Assembly: GCA_946803715.1 (NCBI GenBank)
Contig: CAMPET010000046.1
Span: forward strand, 5,798 to 69,797
Origin: Beroe ovata
Lineage: Eukaryota > Ctenophora > Nuda > Beroida > Beroidae
Length of the DNA stretch: 64,000 nt
Direction of reading: 5' to 3'
This document shows positions 43,772 to 55,032 of this stretch, in pieces. Every line of letters starts with the position of its first letter. The stretch's first letter is position 1. The notes below the pieces were generated by a model. That model was not told the origin of the DNA and did no database searches. It saw nothing but the letters and a program-made list of their open reading frames with translations. A program made the position numbers and the translations under genes.

Positions 43772-44163
43772 TTCCGAGCATCGCTTTTTGGAGGTGTTGT
43801 CAAATTTGGGTGACATTTTTATTGATTTGTTTTCCTCGACAATTATCATTTTATAAGTGTAGGTAAACATAGAGTGTAGGTTAACATAGTCGTATGTATA
43901 AGTCCAAGTTAAGCTCTCTCTGACACAATGCTATTCAAATCATTCACACGTGACACAATCTCATAGCGTTATCTGACGTGTAACGTGTGTTACGTGCTGT
44001 TACCATGACAATGGTGTAACGTGTGTTACGTGCCGTGTTGTACCATGACAACTTTTCAGATTCCCATACCGACATATCGGCAGTGAAAAGAGAGGGTGAA
44101 ATTCCGGCACTCCGTGATCTAAACATTCTAGACGTGAACACTATGCTCTACTCTTCTTGGTGA
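40245..44163 (+). CDS. PIGP: PIG-P, GPI N-acetylglucosaminyltransferase subunit
   Basis: Three exons in phase: 40245-40345, 40460-40578, 44060-44163; 107 residues. PIG-P is a small two-span ER protein in the complex that transfers GlcNAc to phosphatidylinositol, the first step of GPI-anchor synthesis. The first hairpin YLCWALLPSEILQAFGLTYY is followed by PQRYWALLLPVWPC and a second hydrophobic segment. The C-terminal exon supplies the hallmark GEIPALRDLNILDVNTMLY (human IPALRDISISEVN). Splice phase 1 fits exactly (AAAG joined to AT). Intron 2 is 3.48 kb and holds the antisense AIG1-like gene. The stop codon lies only 74 bp before the INPP5F ATG on the same strand. A slightly longer N-terminus from an upstream exon is possible (AG at about 40214). 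Confidence 0.9.
40674..43516 (-). CDS. AIG1/GIMAP-like protein without P-loop, right copy, nested in PIGP intron
   Basis: Exons 43516-43450, 43219-43106, 42975-42753, 42704-42599, 41600-41454, 41242-41067, 40938-40674; 365 residues with the same phases as the left copy. The protein is almost identical (one visible change is AEDDMSEQ for AEEDMSEQ). The whole gene lies in PIGP intron 2 on the opposite strand, unlike the other nested genes here in having six introns of its own. The reading frame is preserved in both copies while intron sequence differs more, which supports coding function in both alleles or paralogues. Confidence 0.65.
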
Positions 44164-44220
44164 GTGAAACTAGAATTGAGTTTTGGATTAAAACCCGATT
44201 CGATGATCAAAATTCATCAT

Positions 44221-44231
44221 GGTTGTTTCAG
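44221..44231 (+). promoter_or_regulatory. Acceptor site between PIGP and INPP5F
   Basis: GGTTGTTTCAG ends 6 bp before the INPP5F start, within the 74-bp gap after the PIGP stop codon. It has no room for its own promoter and looks like a trans-splice acceptor or the 3' end of a readthrough intron. Confidence 0.55.
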
Positions 44232-44237
44232 AGTGGC

Positions 44238-47200
44238 ATGTACGAAGTTTTTTCAATATCCGGGCATTACGTCATCCATGATGGGACGAAAGCGCTGTGG
44301 TGCTCTAAATTAGACGGAAGTGAGTGACAAGTATACATTCTAACTAATTCTAAAGAACACTCCCTCTTGATTCTTAATAAGACTCGATGCTCAACTCGGG
44401 TCCTCTGTTTACAGTTTAATTGAGGATATGATCAATAATTCGAAATAGTAGTGTTGATTCATGTTCTTTCCAATCACAACGGTTCACACTCAATTAACAG
44501 TATCAATTTGACACCCTCTTTCCTCACTCTCACGGAAACAAAGTGTAATTATCGAACCTGACTCCCTATGCAAATATCGCAGAGTTGGTCCCCTCTGGTT
44601 GTACTGTCCTGGACGACTCCCTGGAGCCGATATGTCTGGGCACATGTCACGGCATTGTCGGCAAGATAAAGTTCCTCCCCGAGTCGCCTGACAACTTGGT
44701 CCTCATCACAGACGTGACACACGTGTGTAACCATAGCAACGAGCCGGTGAGTCCGGATGATAATACCTTTTTCAAGCTTCCCGAAACGAGAAATTGAATA
44801 TTTTCCAACAAATCATCTTCCCTGAAATCTGAACGTTTCGACCAAATTAAACAAGTTGATATGAATCCCAGGTTTACAGGATAGATAGCATCGTAATGTT
44901 ACCGTTGTCTCTTGAGACTCCCTACCTAGACCTGCCTCCCTGTTCTCAACACTCAAAACCACCCAGGGGTGAGGCCTATGTAAAAAGTTTAAATTTCTAC
45001 TCAAAATTTCCTCCAGTTTATCATTTAACTGCCCTAAAAGGTGTGATTTTGTAAATCACATAAACCAGTCTCGAATCAATGTTGATATTATGTTACTTCA
45101 CGAGGGCAATATCAATAGGTGGGAAGACGGGTGAAACAGATGCTAAGATTGAGAGGAAATTGGAAGACGAATATGTCAGGTGGTTTGAGAGGTAAGTGAG
45201 AGACCACATCAAGTGAGATGCTTTATTAAGTGAGATACTACATTAAGTGAGAGACTGCATATTTCATTGCTATTCATACAGGTGGCAAGATGGTTATGCC
45301 ACCCATTCCTAGACTTTGCTCAACTCTCGTCAAAACACTGATCATCTTGTGCAGGTCGTTCTACTACACATCGCCAGAGGGCGACATCACTCACAACCTA
45401 TCCCAGTCCACCTCTCTCGACACCGGTCACTTACCATCTTGGCAGCGGGCCAAAACCGAGTACTTCTGGAACGAGGAGATGTTGCAGTGTCTCATTGAGG
45501 TCCATCCCCACTTCCCTGGAGCTTGTGACCCGTGGATTATTCCCGTCATGCAGGTTTTTTGTTTGTTAACTAACTTGTAAATTTTTCAACTTCTGAATTC
45601 TGAACTCGCGTTGTTTAATTCAAATAACGCTGGCTACTTGGTCGAAGTTATCTGTAGCTCAGATTTTAGGATGACCGAAAGAATGCGATTTCCGAGCACC
45701 TGTTGGGCAGTGGTGTTTAATGTTTAGTGTTTAGTCTGCGAATGAGAACGACTAGCAGTTGCATCTGTTACCTTCAACCTGATACCAGAGTCGACATTTC
45801 TCCAGAATTTTCTGTCGGTTATTTCGGAGCAACAATCAAGTTCCACTCCAGGGTTACATAGAACAGGCCCGTATCCCGATCTTGAGCGAAGATGAGGTCA
45901 CGTCAGTGCACCTGAGTGACGTCACTAACGGACACTCCAACGACAAGATTGATGATGGAGCAACACTCACCATAATTTCGAGAAGGAGCAAGTACCGGGC
46001 TGGGACACGTTTCAAGAGGAGAGGAATCGATGAGGATGGTAAGCAGACTCGCGTCTCCTTAATTGTTTCGTTAATTTATTCTGTTCTCTATACAAAGAAT
46101 ATTTTATCCGAATAATTTTCCGAATTCTGTGCTACTGATGTATCAGAAAGCAGTAAGTTGGATTCAGCTCGTGTAATCGTGTATGCAGCTTAATAATCAG
46201 GGGATATTCCTGTCTGAAAAGTAAAAACACACGCACGTGTTGCCCAGGTAACCTGGCGAANACAGGCCCGTATCCCGATCTTGAGCGAAGATGACGTCAC
46301 GTCAGTGCACCTGAGTGACGTCACTAACGGACACTCCGACGACAAGATTGATGAAGGAGCAACACTCACCATCATTTCGAGAAGGAGCAAGTACCGGGCT
46401 GGGACACGTTTCAAGAGGAGAGGAATCGACGAGGATGGTAAGCAGACTCGCGTCTCCTTGATTGCCTCCTTAACTGTTCTCAATACAAAGAATATTCTAT
46501 CCGACTAATTTTCCCGAATTCTGTGCTACCAACTGATATTCAAGGAAGCATTTGGTAGAGTGCAGCTCGTGTATGACAGCTTAATAATCGAGGATATTCC
46601 TGTCTGAAACACACGCACGTGTTGCCCAGGTAACCTGGCGAATAACGTGGAAACTGAGCAGATCTTGTCGCTAGGAGGGGAGCAGCTATCGTACTGCATT
46701 ATTCGGGGCAGTGTCCCGGTGTATTGGTACCAGCCCCTCACCAACTACCGACCTAAACCTGTCATCCTGCGAACACCGGGTCAGTCATCGTGTATTCTGT
46801 CACGTGGGTCACGTTACGGTCGTCATGGTAACCACTTCATCATGGTGACCACGTGATGTAATACTGACACGTGATTCATTAGAGGAGGCACTGGTCGCAT
46901 TTTCCATCCACATGGACAACTTGATATACAGTCACAAGAGAGTGGTTATTGTCAATCTGTTAGATGCCCTCGGTAAAGAAGCGCCCCTCGGAGATGCTTA
47001 TGCTAAAGTGGTGAGTTCTGAGCATTTAAGTGATGACTCCCTCTCTGGTATATTTGGTTTGATCATCGAGCATAGAAATTTGTTCCCTCCTTGGCCTTTG
47101 CCCCCATCATTAGAGTATATCTCCTTCCTCAACAATCCTTCATTTCAGGCATATCTTTACAATAACGAGAACCTGACGTACATAGCGTTCGATTTCAACG

Positions 47201-50200
47201 ATTACTGCGCCGGCATGAAGTTCGATAACGTGAGCGTTCTGCTGAAAGAACTCAATGCTACAGCTTCTAATTTTGGGTATACCTGTCTTGGTGCGAACTC
47301 TCTGTGATAGTTGGAAATCGTGATTATTTCATAATTTCTGAACGTTTATTAAGATAAATGATCTTCTTCTGACTTCTGATGATTTCTGTTTGATGCAATC
47401 ATTACACCATCTTCACTGTAACTTCCTGGACTTCATCTGTTACCCACTCTATTGAATATATCTGTGCTCCGCCTATTCAGATTTACGCACGTGACAGATG
47501 GGCAGGTCATTGCAAAACAGGAGGGCGCTGTGAGGGTAAATTGTATGGATAGCTTGGATAGAACTAATGTTGTCCAGGGAGCCATCGCTAGGCAGTGCCT
47601 CTTTAGCCAGGTAACACCAATTCGACGATTTATAGATTGATGAAATGCCAGGGATAGTGAAGAGGGACTCATCTTTTAGTCAACCCTCAATTATATTATC
47701 CTCAATCGTTTTATCCTCAACCACCTAATTCTCAATCCTACCCCTCGCTCTCAGGCTGACGCGCTGAACATTGCACGTGAAGCGATGTGCGCGCCCGCCA
47801 AGCTCCTGTGGGCGAATAACGGCGACGCGATCAGCACACAGTACGCCGGTACTGCCGCCCTCAAGGGCGACTATACTCGGACGGGCGAGAGAGGCGTGGC
47901 CGGCATGATGAGAGATGGTGTGTCCTCCATGACACGCATGTACATCAACGTGTTCAGGTGACCGCGAATTTCCACTGCGGGGAAACTTAACAAAGTTTTA
48001 TAAACACGACAGTTTCAATTTATACTGTCTACTCTATTGATAGGTGTTGTCAATTTTACAGGGACACGAACAGACAAGCAGCAATTGATATTATGCAGGG
48101 TTTAGAACCAGATCTAGCTGAAGTTAGGGAGGAAAGGAGTGAGGTGAGGATTGTATTGTCAATGTAACCTCTACAGTGTTTCTGCATAAGTCAGCTATGA
48201 AGTGACTACTACAATTGTTATAGTAGGTCAGAATCTGGCTGTCAAATAACGGATTAGACATTGAATTCCAGCGAATGATCATCGTCCACCGGTTTAGAAT
48301 TATAATCCTCCATATCTATATTCAGGAACTAGACTGCATTCCTACTCTTATGGAGGCGGGTTCCAATCTCCTGCCCATTCCAGCCGACATCACGGTTCAC
48401 AATATCATCAAATCGTGGATAACCCAGGTACATGGACTATGCGTTCCTCGAGAGTTATATCAATTTTTGGAGTCTATGAAGTTAAACATCGGAAAGATGG
48501 GCACGTCTAAACAATAATGGGCACGTATAAACAATAATGTTTCACACAGGAATGGCCTAACAGAACGGCGACTGCCGTGTGGCTGACTCCCAAGTCGCTG
48601 AGTATTGTACACAGTCGGGATAGTCTCAATACCCTGCCCCTTGCGAGCTGTGAGAGGATACACATTGGTAAGTTCATGTTGAACGTGTCTTCATGACGTG
48701 AGCATGTCATCACGTAACTATGACATGGTCATCACGTAACTATGACATGTTCATCACTTAACTATGACATGGTCATCACGTCACCATGACTTGTTGATCA
48801 CGTCACCATGACATGGTCATCACGTCACCATTATATTTGACTCGGTACACTATTCAGCATGTTGCTGAAGCATTCCAATAAAACGAGGGGATCGAATGCA
48901 GAAAATGATTTTAAAATCATTGAAAAGACAGAAAGTAGCAAAAGTTCCGAACTTGAGGTCGTAACATGTGCTACATCCCACACCATTTCGTGTCAATGCT
49001 TATACAGAGTTAGAATCTGGACACTGACAAGCGAAGAGCCGCTCTTTGTAGTAGTAGGAGTCATCAAATTTACCCTTCTTCGACATTGATAGTCGATCCT
49101 GGATTTCTTTCGTCTTCACTCCCTCAATTTTCCTTGTCGTCTGAGCGATATCCGGCTGTCTCTTCATCCAGGGGAGAGCATCGATATTGACTTCTGTCCC
49201 GTCCATCCAATACCAATCACTCGTACCGTCCGCGGCTCCACGGTTGATTGCTCCCAGCCAGAGCCAATTATTCCAGTCCCATTTCTTGCCCTCGAATTCA
49301 CCCAGGAATGAAACAGCAGCCGCCTTGAGTTCATCAATGTCATCCTGGCTTTTGACGGTGGCAAGAATAAGACTAGCATTGGTACACATTTCGTTAGCTT
49401 TAGCCCATGTCATTTTCTGCGCGGATAAGATGTACTTGCCCTGGTAGTCGCATGCGTAGGGGTGTGTCTTAGTGGCGATAGCATCGTCCCACACCCCAGT
49501 ACGGCTGATCCTCATCTGGTTCTGGTACAATCCGTTCTTCTTCGCTTGGTCAGGCTGGTTCTTCATCCATTTGGTCCCCTCATAGTCAGTCACACTAGTG
49601 ACGTTGTCTGCCCATTTCCAGTCCTCCGCGACAAACACGCCCTTCTTCCCGCCCTTCGTGTTCGTCACTTTCTGCAGTCCGGCCCACACCCAGTTCTCAA
49701 CTGCCCACTTTGAATCGTATATGCCAGGGTAGGCTAGTTTCAGGAGTGCCACCAGTTGGTTGTTCTTTTCATCATTGTTAACTGTTGCGAGGTTTCCCTG
49801 CTGGACCCCAGACCCTCCTCCTAGCACGAAGTTCTGGCAGTTCGCCACTGCGGTGTTGTAATCCACTTGTTCGGAAAAAAACACTGTGTTACATGTCGCC
49901 AGCTTGTCGGTAGCGCCTCCGATGAGCTTCTTAATGCCCAATATCTGGGCCTCTTCCTCGGCCGAAAGACTGGAGTCTTCGGCGTTTATAGTTAGTCCCA
50001 GAACAGCGAGAAAGATGATCAACTTCATTTCCTAGAATGTGAAATTGTTATCTATCCTATGTGGGGTGAAGAATATGTCGTTGAGAATTTAATATGAAAA
50101 ATATGGGTCATTAGCATAATTTCATCTGTGTCCCAATGATAGACCTGACAAGGCGAATTAGCTTCTATTACAGAAGCCTCTTTTAGTAAGCTAGGGTCAG

Positions 50201-52714
50201 GGACCGTGAACTAAGCTTTGACTGAAGAATTGATCAAAGGCAGCACTGCGTATTTTCTCAAATGAACTGAACGGAGGGGGGAGGGTGCATTTTGAACTGG
50301 TCCCGCCCTTTGCCAAGCACGTGCGACATTGCGGCCGGGGCTAAACACTAGCATTCAACAAATCCGCCAAACCGCACACCTGGCTTAGTTGTAAATCTCG
50401 AGATGGAAAAGTACCTATCATGATAGTTGTAAAAACTAATAACACCTACACAATGTTTTAGAAATCTCGAAATGGCGCTCATTGTAATTCAGTCGTAGAA
50501 CTTAGAATAACATGGTTTTTCATGGAAAAAGAGGAAAATATTCTCGATGTTTTCAACGAGGCTGTGAAAAAAAGGTCTGGTTTACGGCAGCAGCAGTGAG
50601 TTTTCGAATACGGTTAAGAATCATTTTGACAGTGTCGAGGCTATTGTAATCCAATGTTTGTGTAAATTGCAGGTCCTTGCATGATGTTAACAATGAATTA
50701 GGAATTTAATGTCTACGTAGCTCGACAATAACACTGCTATGAACAGCCTGGAGTGGACATGGTTTCAGTTGTCGAAAAACGGATAACAGGAACCTGCATA
50801 ACAGAAAAGATAGGCTTGAAGTTTTGTGGTGATGAGACCCGTTCACGCTCAGAGCTCACAGAAACTGATCAAATAAGTACATAATCCGGAGTTTCCCATG
50901 ATAAGAGCAATCCCACCATCAATCATGACGTGATTCATATCATGCTTGCTCAATTAACGTTTTAATCGCTTTCAGTAATTCAAAATTTCAGCAAGTAATT
51001 AAGGTTACTTTTACATTTGCTTTCGAGTCGCTCAATTAAGAAGAGATCGACACCGTATTCCTCGTGATCGTGAACTGAATCATACTATCACGTCACGTGA
51101 TGCACGTGGGCAGGCGGTGAACTCTATTCCCCACCGGCCACTTGTTGGGAAACCTGTGTAGTGTGTTGTACCATGACCGAACACTATTGAAATCAATGGT
51201 GAATATAGACAGTCCTCGTTACCAGTGAAGTCTCATCATGACAATTGCTTGGCAAATTGCCAGTGGCAATGCTACTAAGTTCAGCTGCCACGCGCGGCAC
51301 CGCGAAGACGATACCATGTCATCGATAGGTAACATATTATGCAACATTTCAGGCCAGCCACCTGACTGTCTTGGACACTACCTGAGATTGTCTTGTGGTA
51401 GAGCAAACTACACCTTCCGGCCACTCACACTGGAAACACAAAACCTGAAGGTAAATTCTACAATTCTACATACATAATTCGGATAGAATATTTCCTTGCG
51501 TTCAACTAATATACATCTGTACAGGATGTGTTGATGAAGATGGCACACTGCATAGTCAGTAGTAGAGATGACTTGGGACTCACGACTCAGGTCCTTCACG
51601 GACCTCTCTCAAAACCTGACTCTCTTGATCTTGTGAGTCCCAAGTCTGATGCAGATGAGAAGTCGTTCCATTATCCATGATTATAATACACGAGTTATAA
51701 TGTGCTTCTTTGTGAAATATTTCACTGCTTCAAATATAATATCACACTCACAGGGAATCGACCGAATAAAATGCTCAGCTAACTCCTTTGGGACGAAAAT
51801 TGCCGCTGGAGCAAAACGGATGATAGGTGAATCATGAAGCTCCGATAATCAAATTGAGTACACTTTATTACAAAAAAGATAATGTCAAAAGCTATGAAAT
51901 GTATCGGGGCGTCAGTGTACCACATCTCAGGTGAAGCTCGTGGAGTACTTGACACCACGAGATCCGTGGACACCACTAGATCCGTGGACAGCGGAATTGG
52001 CCCGTCTCCGTCCACCCCTCCCGGATTATCGAGTGGCAACTCCTCTCCACGAGGCAGCCCTAAGTTTGGGAGGAAAATGCTGAGTATTTTCAAGAGGGAG
52101 GAGGTGACTTTTNCCCCCCCCCCCCTCACACTGGACATCCCAGTACAACCCCTAACTGTGCTGTATTCCAGGCTGAAACCAGTTCTTCCACTGTCCGGTT
52201 ATCTGAGTTAGCACAGCGGCGGAACACGCTGGAATCTGGAATGCCGCCAAATGCAGGAAATGGCGACACTGAGGCACCCGGAATTCCGGATGAACAGACT
52301 CCAGTTTGCTCTAGTCACAGCACGGAGGAAAGTGTTGAAACTGATGCCGCTCCTTCCTTAAAGTTAGCGAACCGAAACTCTGAACACAAAGCTCCTTCTC
52401 CCTCGTCCACTGAGAAGAAGACTTTGCTTCAAATAAGAGACGAAGACATGGCTGCTAAGCAAAATCCATGTCTCGTTGGAGCCCTACCCTGTGACGAGCT
52501 CGGTATTAGAGCGTCCCCTGATGAAACATCAGAGGAATTGGCTCCTTTCCAACACTGTTCGTCTGAAACGGAACTGGATAGAATTTCCCGTGAGGACACT
52601 GACAGGAGCTTGGCTTTCCGTAAAAGCCGTGCTGCTACTTTTGATACCTTCCATAGCTTCGTGAATTCAAAAAGTAACTTCATCTTCATTGAGAAGTTGC
52701 CAGAGGAGATTTGA
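44238..52714 (+). CDS. INPP5F: Sac2/INPP5F phosphoinositide 4-phosphatase
   Basis: Eighteen exons, about 896 residues (human 1132): 44238-44319, 44583-44746, about 45127-45191, 45355-45553, 45852-46038, 46630-46779, 46883-47010, 47149-47276, 47481-47610, 47755-47957, 48062-48143, 48326-48427, 48550-48667, 51353-51450, 51525-51590, 51754-51826, 51931-52103, 52172-52714. INPP5F removes the 4-phosphate of PI4P on endosomes. Visible blocks: [82 protein letters not shown], catalytic CX5[14 protein letters not shown] (usual second Cys is Ser), [19 protein letters not shown], then the hSac2 domain and a Ser-rich disordered tail. The third exon start is uncertain: taking the AG at 45126 keeps phase, but part of the family's loop is then missing. 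A false second copy of exon 5 lies at 46262-46437. Confidence 0.93.
45863..46260. repeat. Duplicated exon block of INPP5F, left copy
   Basis: 398 bp matching 46262-46642, joined at the single N at 46261. The left copy runs out exactly at the N and the right copy begins exactly after it. Both carry exon 5 with a few changes (EDEVTS/EDDVTS, NDKIDD/DDKIDE). Confidence 0.9.
46262..46642. repeat. Duplicated exon block of INPP5F, right copy
   Basis: Second copy of exon 5 and the following intron, contiguous with exon 6. Including both copies of the exon would insert a repeated 59-residue segment and is not consistent with the Sac family. Confidence 0.9.
48709..48832. repeat. Minisatellite, about 24-bp unit
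   Basis: Five copies of a unit containing ACATGGTCATCACGT(A/C)AC in the INPP5F intron that also hosts the lectin gene. Confidence 0.85.
49000..50028 (-). CDS. Secreted protein with two C-type lectin domains
   Basis: A single-exon gene of 342 residues nested antisense in the 2.7-kb INPP5F intron 48668-51352. A signal peptide ([16 protein letters not shown]) and a short linker lead into two C-type lectin-like domains (about 40-200 and 205-338). Each has the paired-Trp core (WVWAGLQ; WLWLGAI), a WKWAD/WYWMDG strand and closing cysteines (YACDYQ; FACQCP). At the sugar-selecting position both domains carry QPD (NQPDQ, RQPDI), the galactose-type motif, instead of EPN. The usual WND is replaced by WDD and FDD, so calcium-dependent binding is plausible but unproven. 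It probably works outside the cell as an adhesion or immune recognition lectin. An acceptor AG (50032-50033) lies 3 bp before the ATG. Confidence 0.9.
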   Translation of the reverse strand: MKLIIFLAVLGLTINAEDSSLSAEEEAQILGIKKLIGGATDKLATCNTVFFSEQVDYNTAVANCQNFVLGGGSGVQQGNLATVNNDEKNNQLVALLKLAYPGIYDSKWAVENWVWAGLQKVTNTKGGKKGVFVAEDWKWADNVTSVTDYEGTKWMKNQPDQAKKNGLYQNQMRISRTGVWDDAIATKTHPYACDYQGKYILSAQKMTWAKANEMCTNASLILATVKSQDDIDELKAAAVSFLGEFEGKKWDWNNWLWLGAINRGAADGTSDWYWMDGTEVNIDALPWMKRQPDIAQTTRKIEGVKTKEIQDRLSMSKKGKFDDSYYYKERLFACQCPDSNSV

Positions 52715-53054
52715 TTAGATCATAGAACAGGGTGATTACAACGATTTATATAGAAATAGAATTCATGATATTGATTAAACTTCGGTTTAAAATTAACTTA
52801 ATCTGACTCTGAGTCACGTTACTCTATTGCGATATTTACAATTGACGATATGCATTACCTGTAAACCTGTTATTGGTTATGCTTACATCAATTTTCATAT
52901 GTTCAATGTCATATAGGATCCGAATCGGTAAAACTGGCACAGTGGATGTGTTTGACGATGGTATGATAGGTTTGGTTGATGGTATTCACTTTACTTCAAT
53001 ACTTCAGTATTCTCGGTTTCAGTACAGTATTGCATAATCATGCATTGATATATC

Positions 53055-53060
53055 AATAAA
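53055..53060 (+). terminator. Candidate polyadenylation signal (INPP5F)
   Basis: AATAAA about 340 bp after the INPP5F stop, followed by a TG-rich stretch. The same motif recurs in the duplicated block at about 54176-54181. Confidence 0.4.
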
Positions 53061-53328
53061 AACAATATGACATATGTGATGTAAGGCCTTGCTGCTGTAA
53101 GTGTATTGTCATGTGTCACAGTTTATCATCAAGATCACGTTCGCGTTGACATGATATAGAGATTCGATTTTTTATCTCAATGGCCCCTTCGCATTTTATT
53201 TTTATCTGTCATCGTTGCCAGGGTTTCAAATTCAACGATCGCGATCCTTGCCGGCTTGCCGCGTCGGATGCCGAGGTGAAGCCATATGAGGATCTAGATA
53301 TCATCGTATCGCGCGCCGCGCCATCCAT

Positions 53329-53442
53329 GTGCACACGTTGCGCGCCCCTGTTCTACTCAGTGATCTGAAAAGTCGTAGAAAGGCTCCAAACCACGGAGAC
53401 GCGCAGCGCGCGCGGAGTATTTGGGTCACGCAGCGCGGGAAC
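53329..53442 (+). repeat. Dispersed CG-rich hairpin repeat, copy 4
   Basis: Matches copy 2 closely from TGTGCACACGTTGCGCG to CACGCAGCGCGGGAAC. It is absent from the matching place in the sister block near 54530, so it gives an occupied and an empty site in one window. Confidence 0.9.
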
Positions 53443-53816
53443 AGCCATCCACTTCCAGCGCGCATCGTTTAATTGCGCCGCGCGGCGCTACGACCAGACT
53501 CAAGACTGTCGTGGGCGTAATTCATGCAATATTTTTATCGCAAGGGACGCGAACGAAATTCAATTGTGGGGACTGATTTTATGATGCCATAATGCGATAT
53601 TAAGGATCGTCTGGTGTTTTGATTCAATTTAGAAAAATTCAAGGATTGAATCTTGTCAAGCAGAGCTTAATGTTTCTCACTGTTCAAAGATAGAAGAAGG
53701 CAAAGCCTCTAAAGAAGAAAGAAGAAATTGGACAAAGGTCACCGAAGAAAAGATACTGGAATGGTCGCATGAGTTAGAATGGAACTCAGTTAATATAGAA
53801 AATTGTTCTGTCAATN

Positions 53817-54780
53817 ATCATAGAACAGGGTGATTACAACGATTTATATGGATTTTACTTTGTTAATGTTAAATTAGAAATAGAATTCATGATATTGATT
53901 AAACTTCGTTTTAAAATTAACTTAATGATAATCTGACTCTGAGTCACGTTACTCTATTGCGATATTTACAATCGACGATATGCATTACCTGTTATTGGTG
54001 ATGCTTACATCAATTTTCATATGTTCAATGTCATATAGAATCCGAATCGGTAAAACTGGCACAGTGGATGTGTTTGACGATGGTATGATAGGTTTGGTTG
54101 ATGGTATTCACTTTACTTCAATACTTCAGTATTCTCGGTTTCAGTACAGTATTGCATAATCATGAATTGATATATCAATAAAAACAATATGACATATGTG
54201 ATGTAAGGCCTTGCTGCTGTAAGTGTAACTGTAAGTGTATTGTGTCACAGTTTATCATCAAGATCACGTTCGCGTTGATAGAGATTCGATTATCTCGATT
54301 TTTTATTTCAATGGCCCTTTCGCATTTTATCTGTCATCGTTGCCGGGGTTTCAAATTCAATTTCAACGATCCTTGCCGCGTCGGATGCCGAGGTGAAGCT
54401 TGTCGGGCGATGCCAGATCGCTGAGAATAAGTTTGCGCCGCGCAAAACGAAATTCTCGACAGGGTTTATCATCGATCGACAAAGGTGAAGCCATATAAGG
54501 ATCGGCGAGATCGCATCGTATCGCGCGCCATCCACTTCCATGCAGTTCAATTCCAGCGCGCATTGTTTCATTTTAATTGCGCGGCGCTACGACCAGACAT
54601 AAGACTGTCGTGGGCGCAATTCATGCAATATTTTATTGCAAGGGACGCGAACGAAATTCAATTGTGGGGACTGATTTTATGATGCCATAATGCGATATTA
54701 AGGATCGTCTGGTGTTTTGATTCAATTTACAAAAATTCTAAGATTGAATCTTGTCAAGCATAAACTTAATAAGTGCTGAG
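53817..54780. repeat. Duplicated 3'-flank block, right copy
   Basis: Begins exactly after the N at 53816. It lacks the hairpin repeat but has about 100 bp of other sequence (54380-54490, with AATTCTCGACAGGG) in its place. No gene was seen. Confidence 0.85.
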
Positions 54781-55032
54781 TCATATTAATTTTCATTGAA
54801 ATATCCTATTCCTATTGTATAGTGTATAAAATGACCGAGCATTGCATGTACTTTCAGATTTTCTGCTTACTTTTAGGGTAGAATAATTTTGAATTTCATT
54901 TGAGCCTTCCTAGGAATTTTGGCTATTTGCTGAATTTCTTGGGAGAAATATGAATGCTCAGTGAGCTGTTCTATTTATTTTCTGACGGTTTATGTTTTGT
55001 GACTCTGTTTATTGTTAATTTAAACATTCAGG

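Larger units (their letters stand above)
52720..53815. repeat. Duplicated 3'-flank block, left copy
   Basis: Matches 53817-54780 from ATCATAGAACAGGG onward. It contains an extra copy of the CG-rich hairpin repeat (53329-53442) that is missing from the right copy, and a unique 3' end before the N at 53816. Confidence 0.85.
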
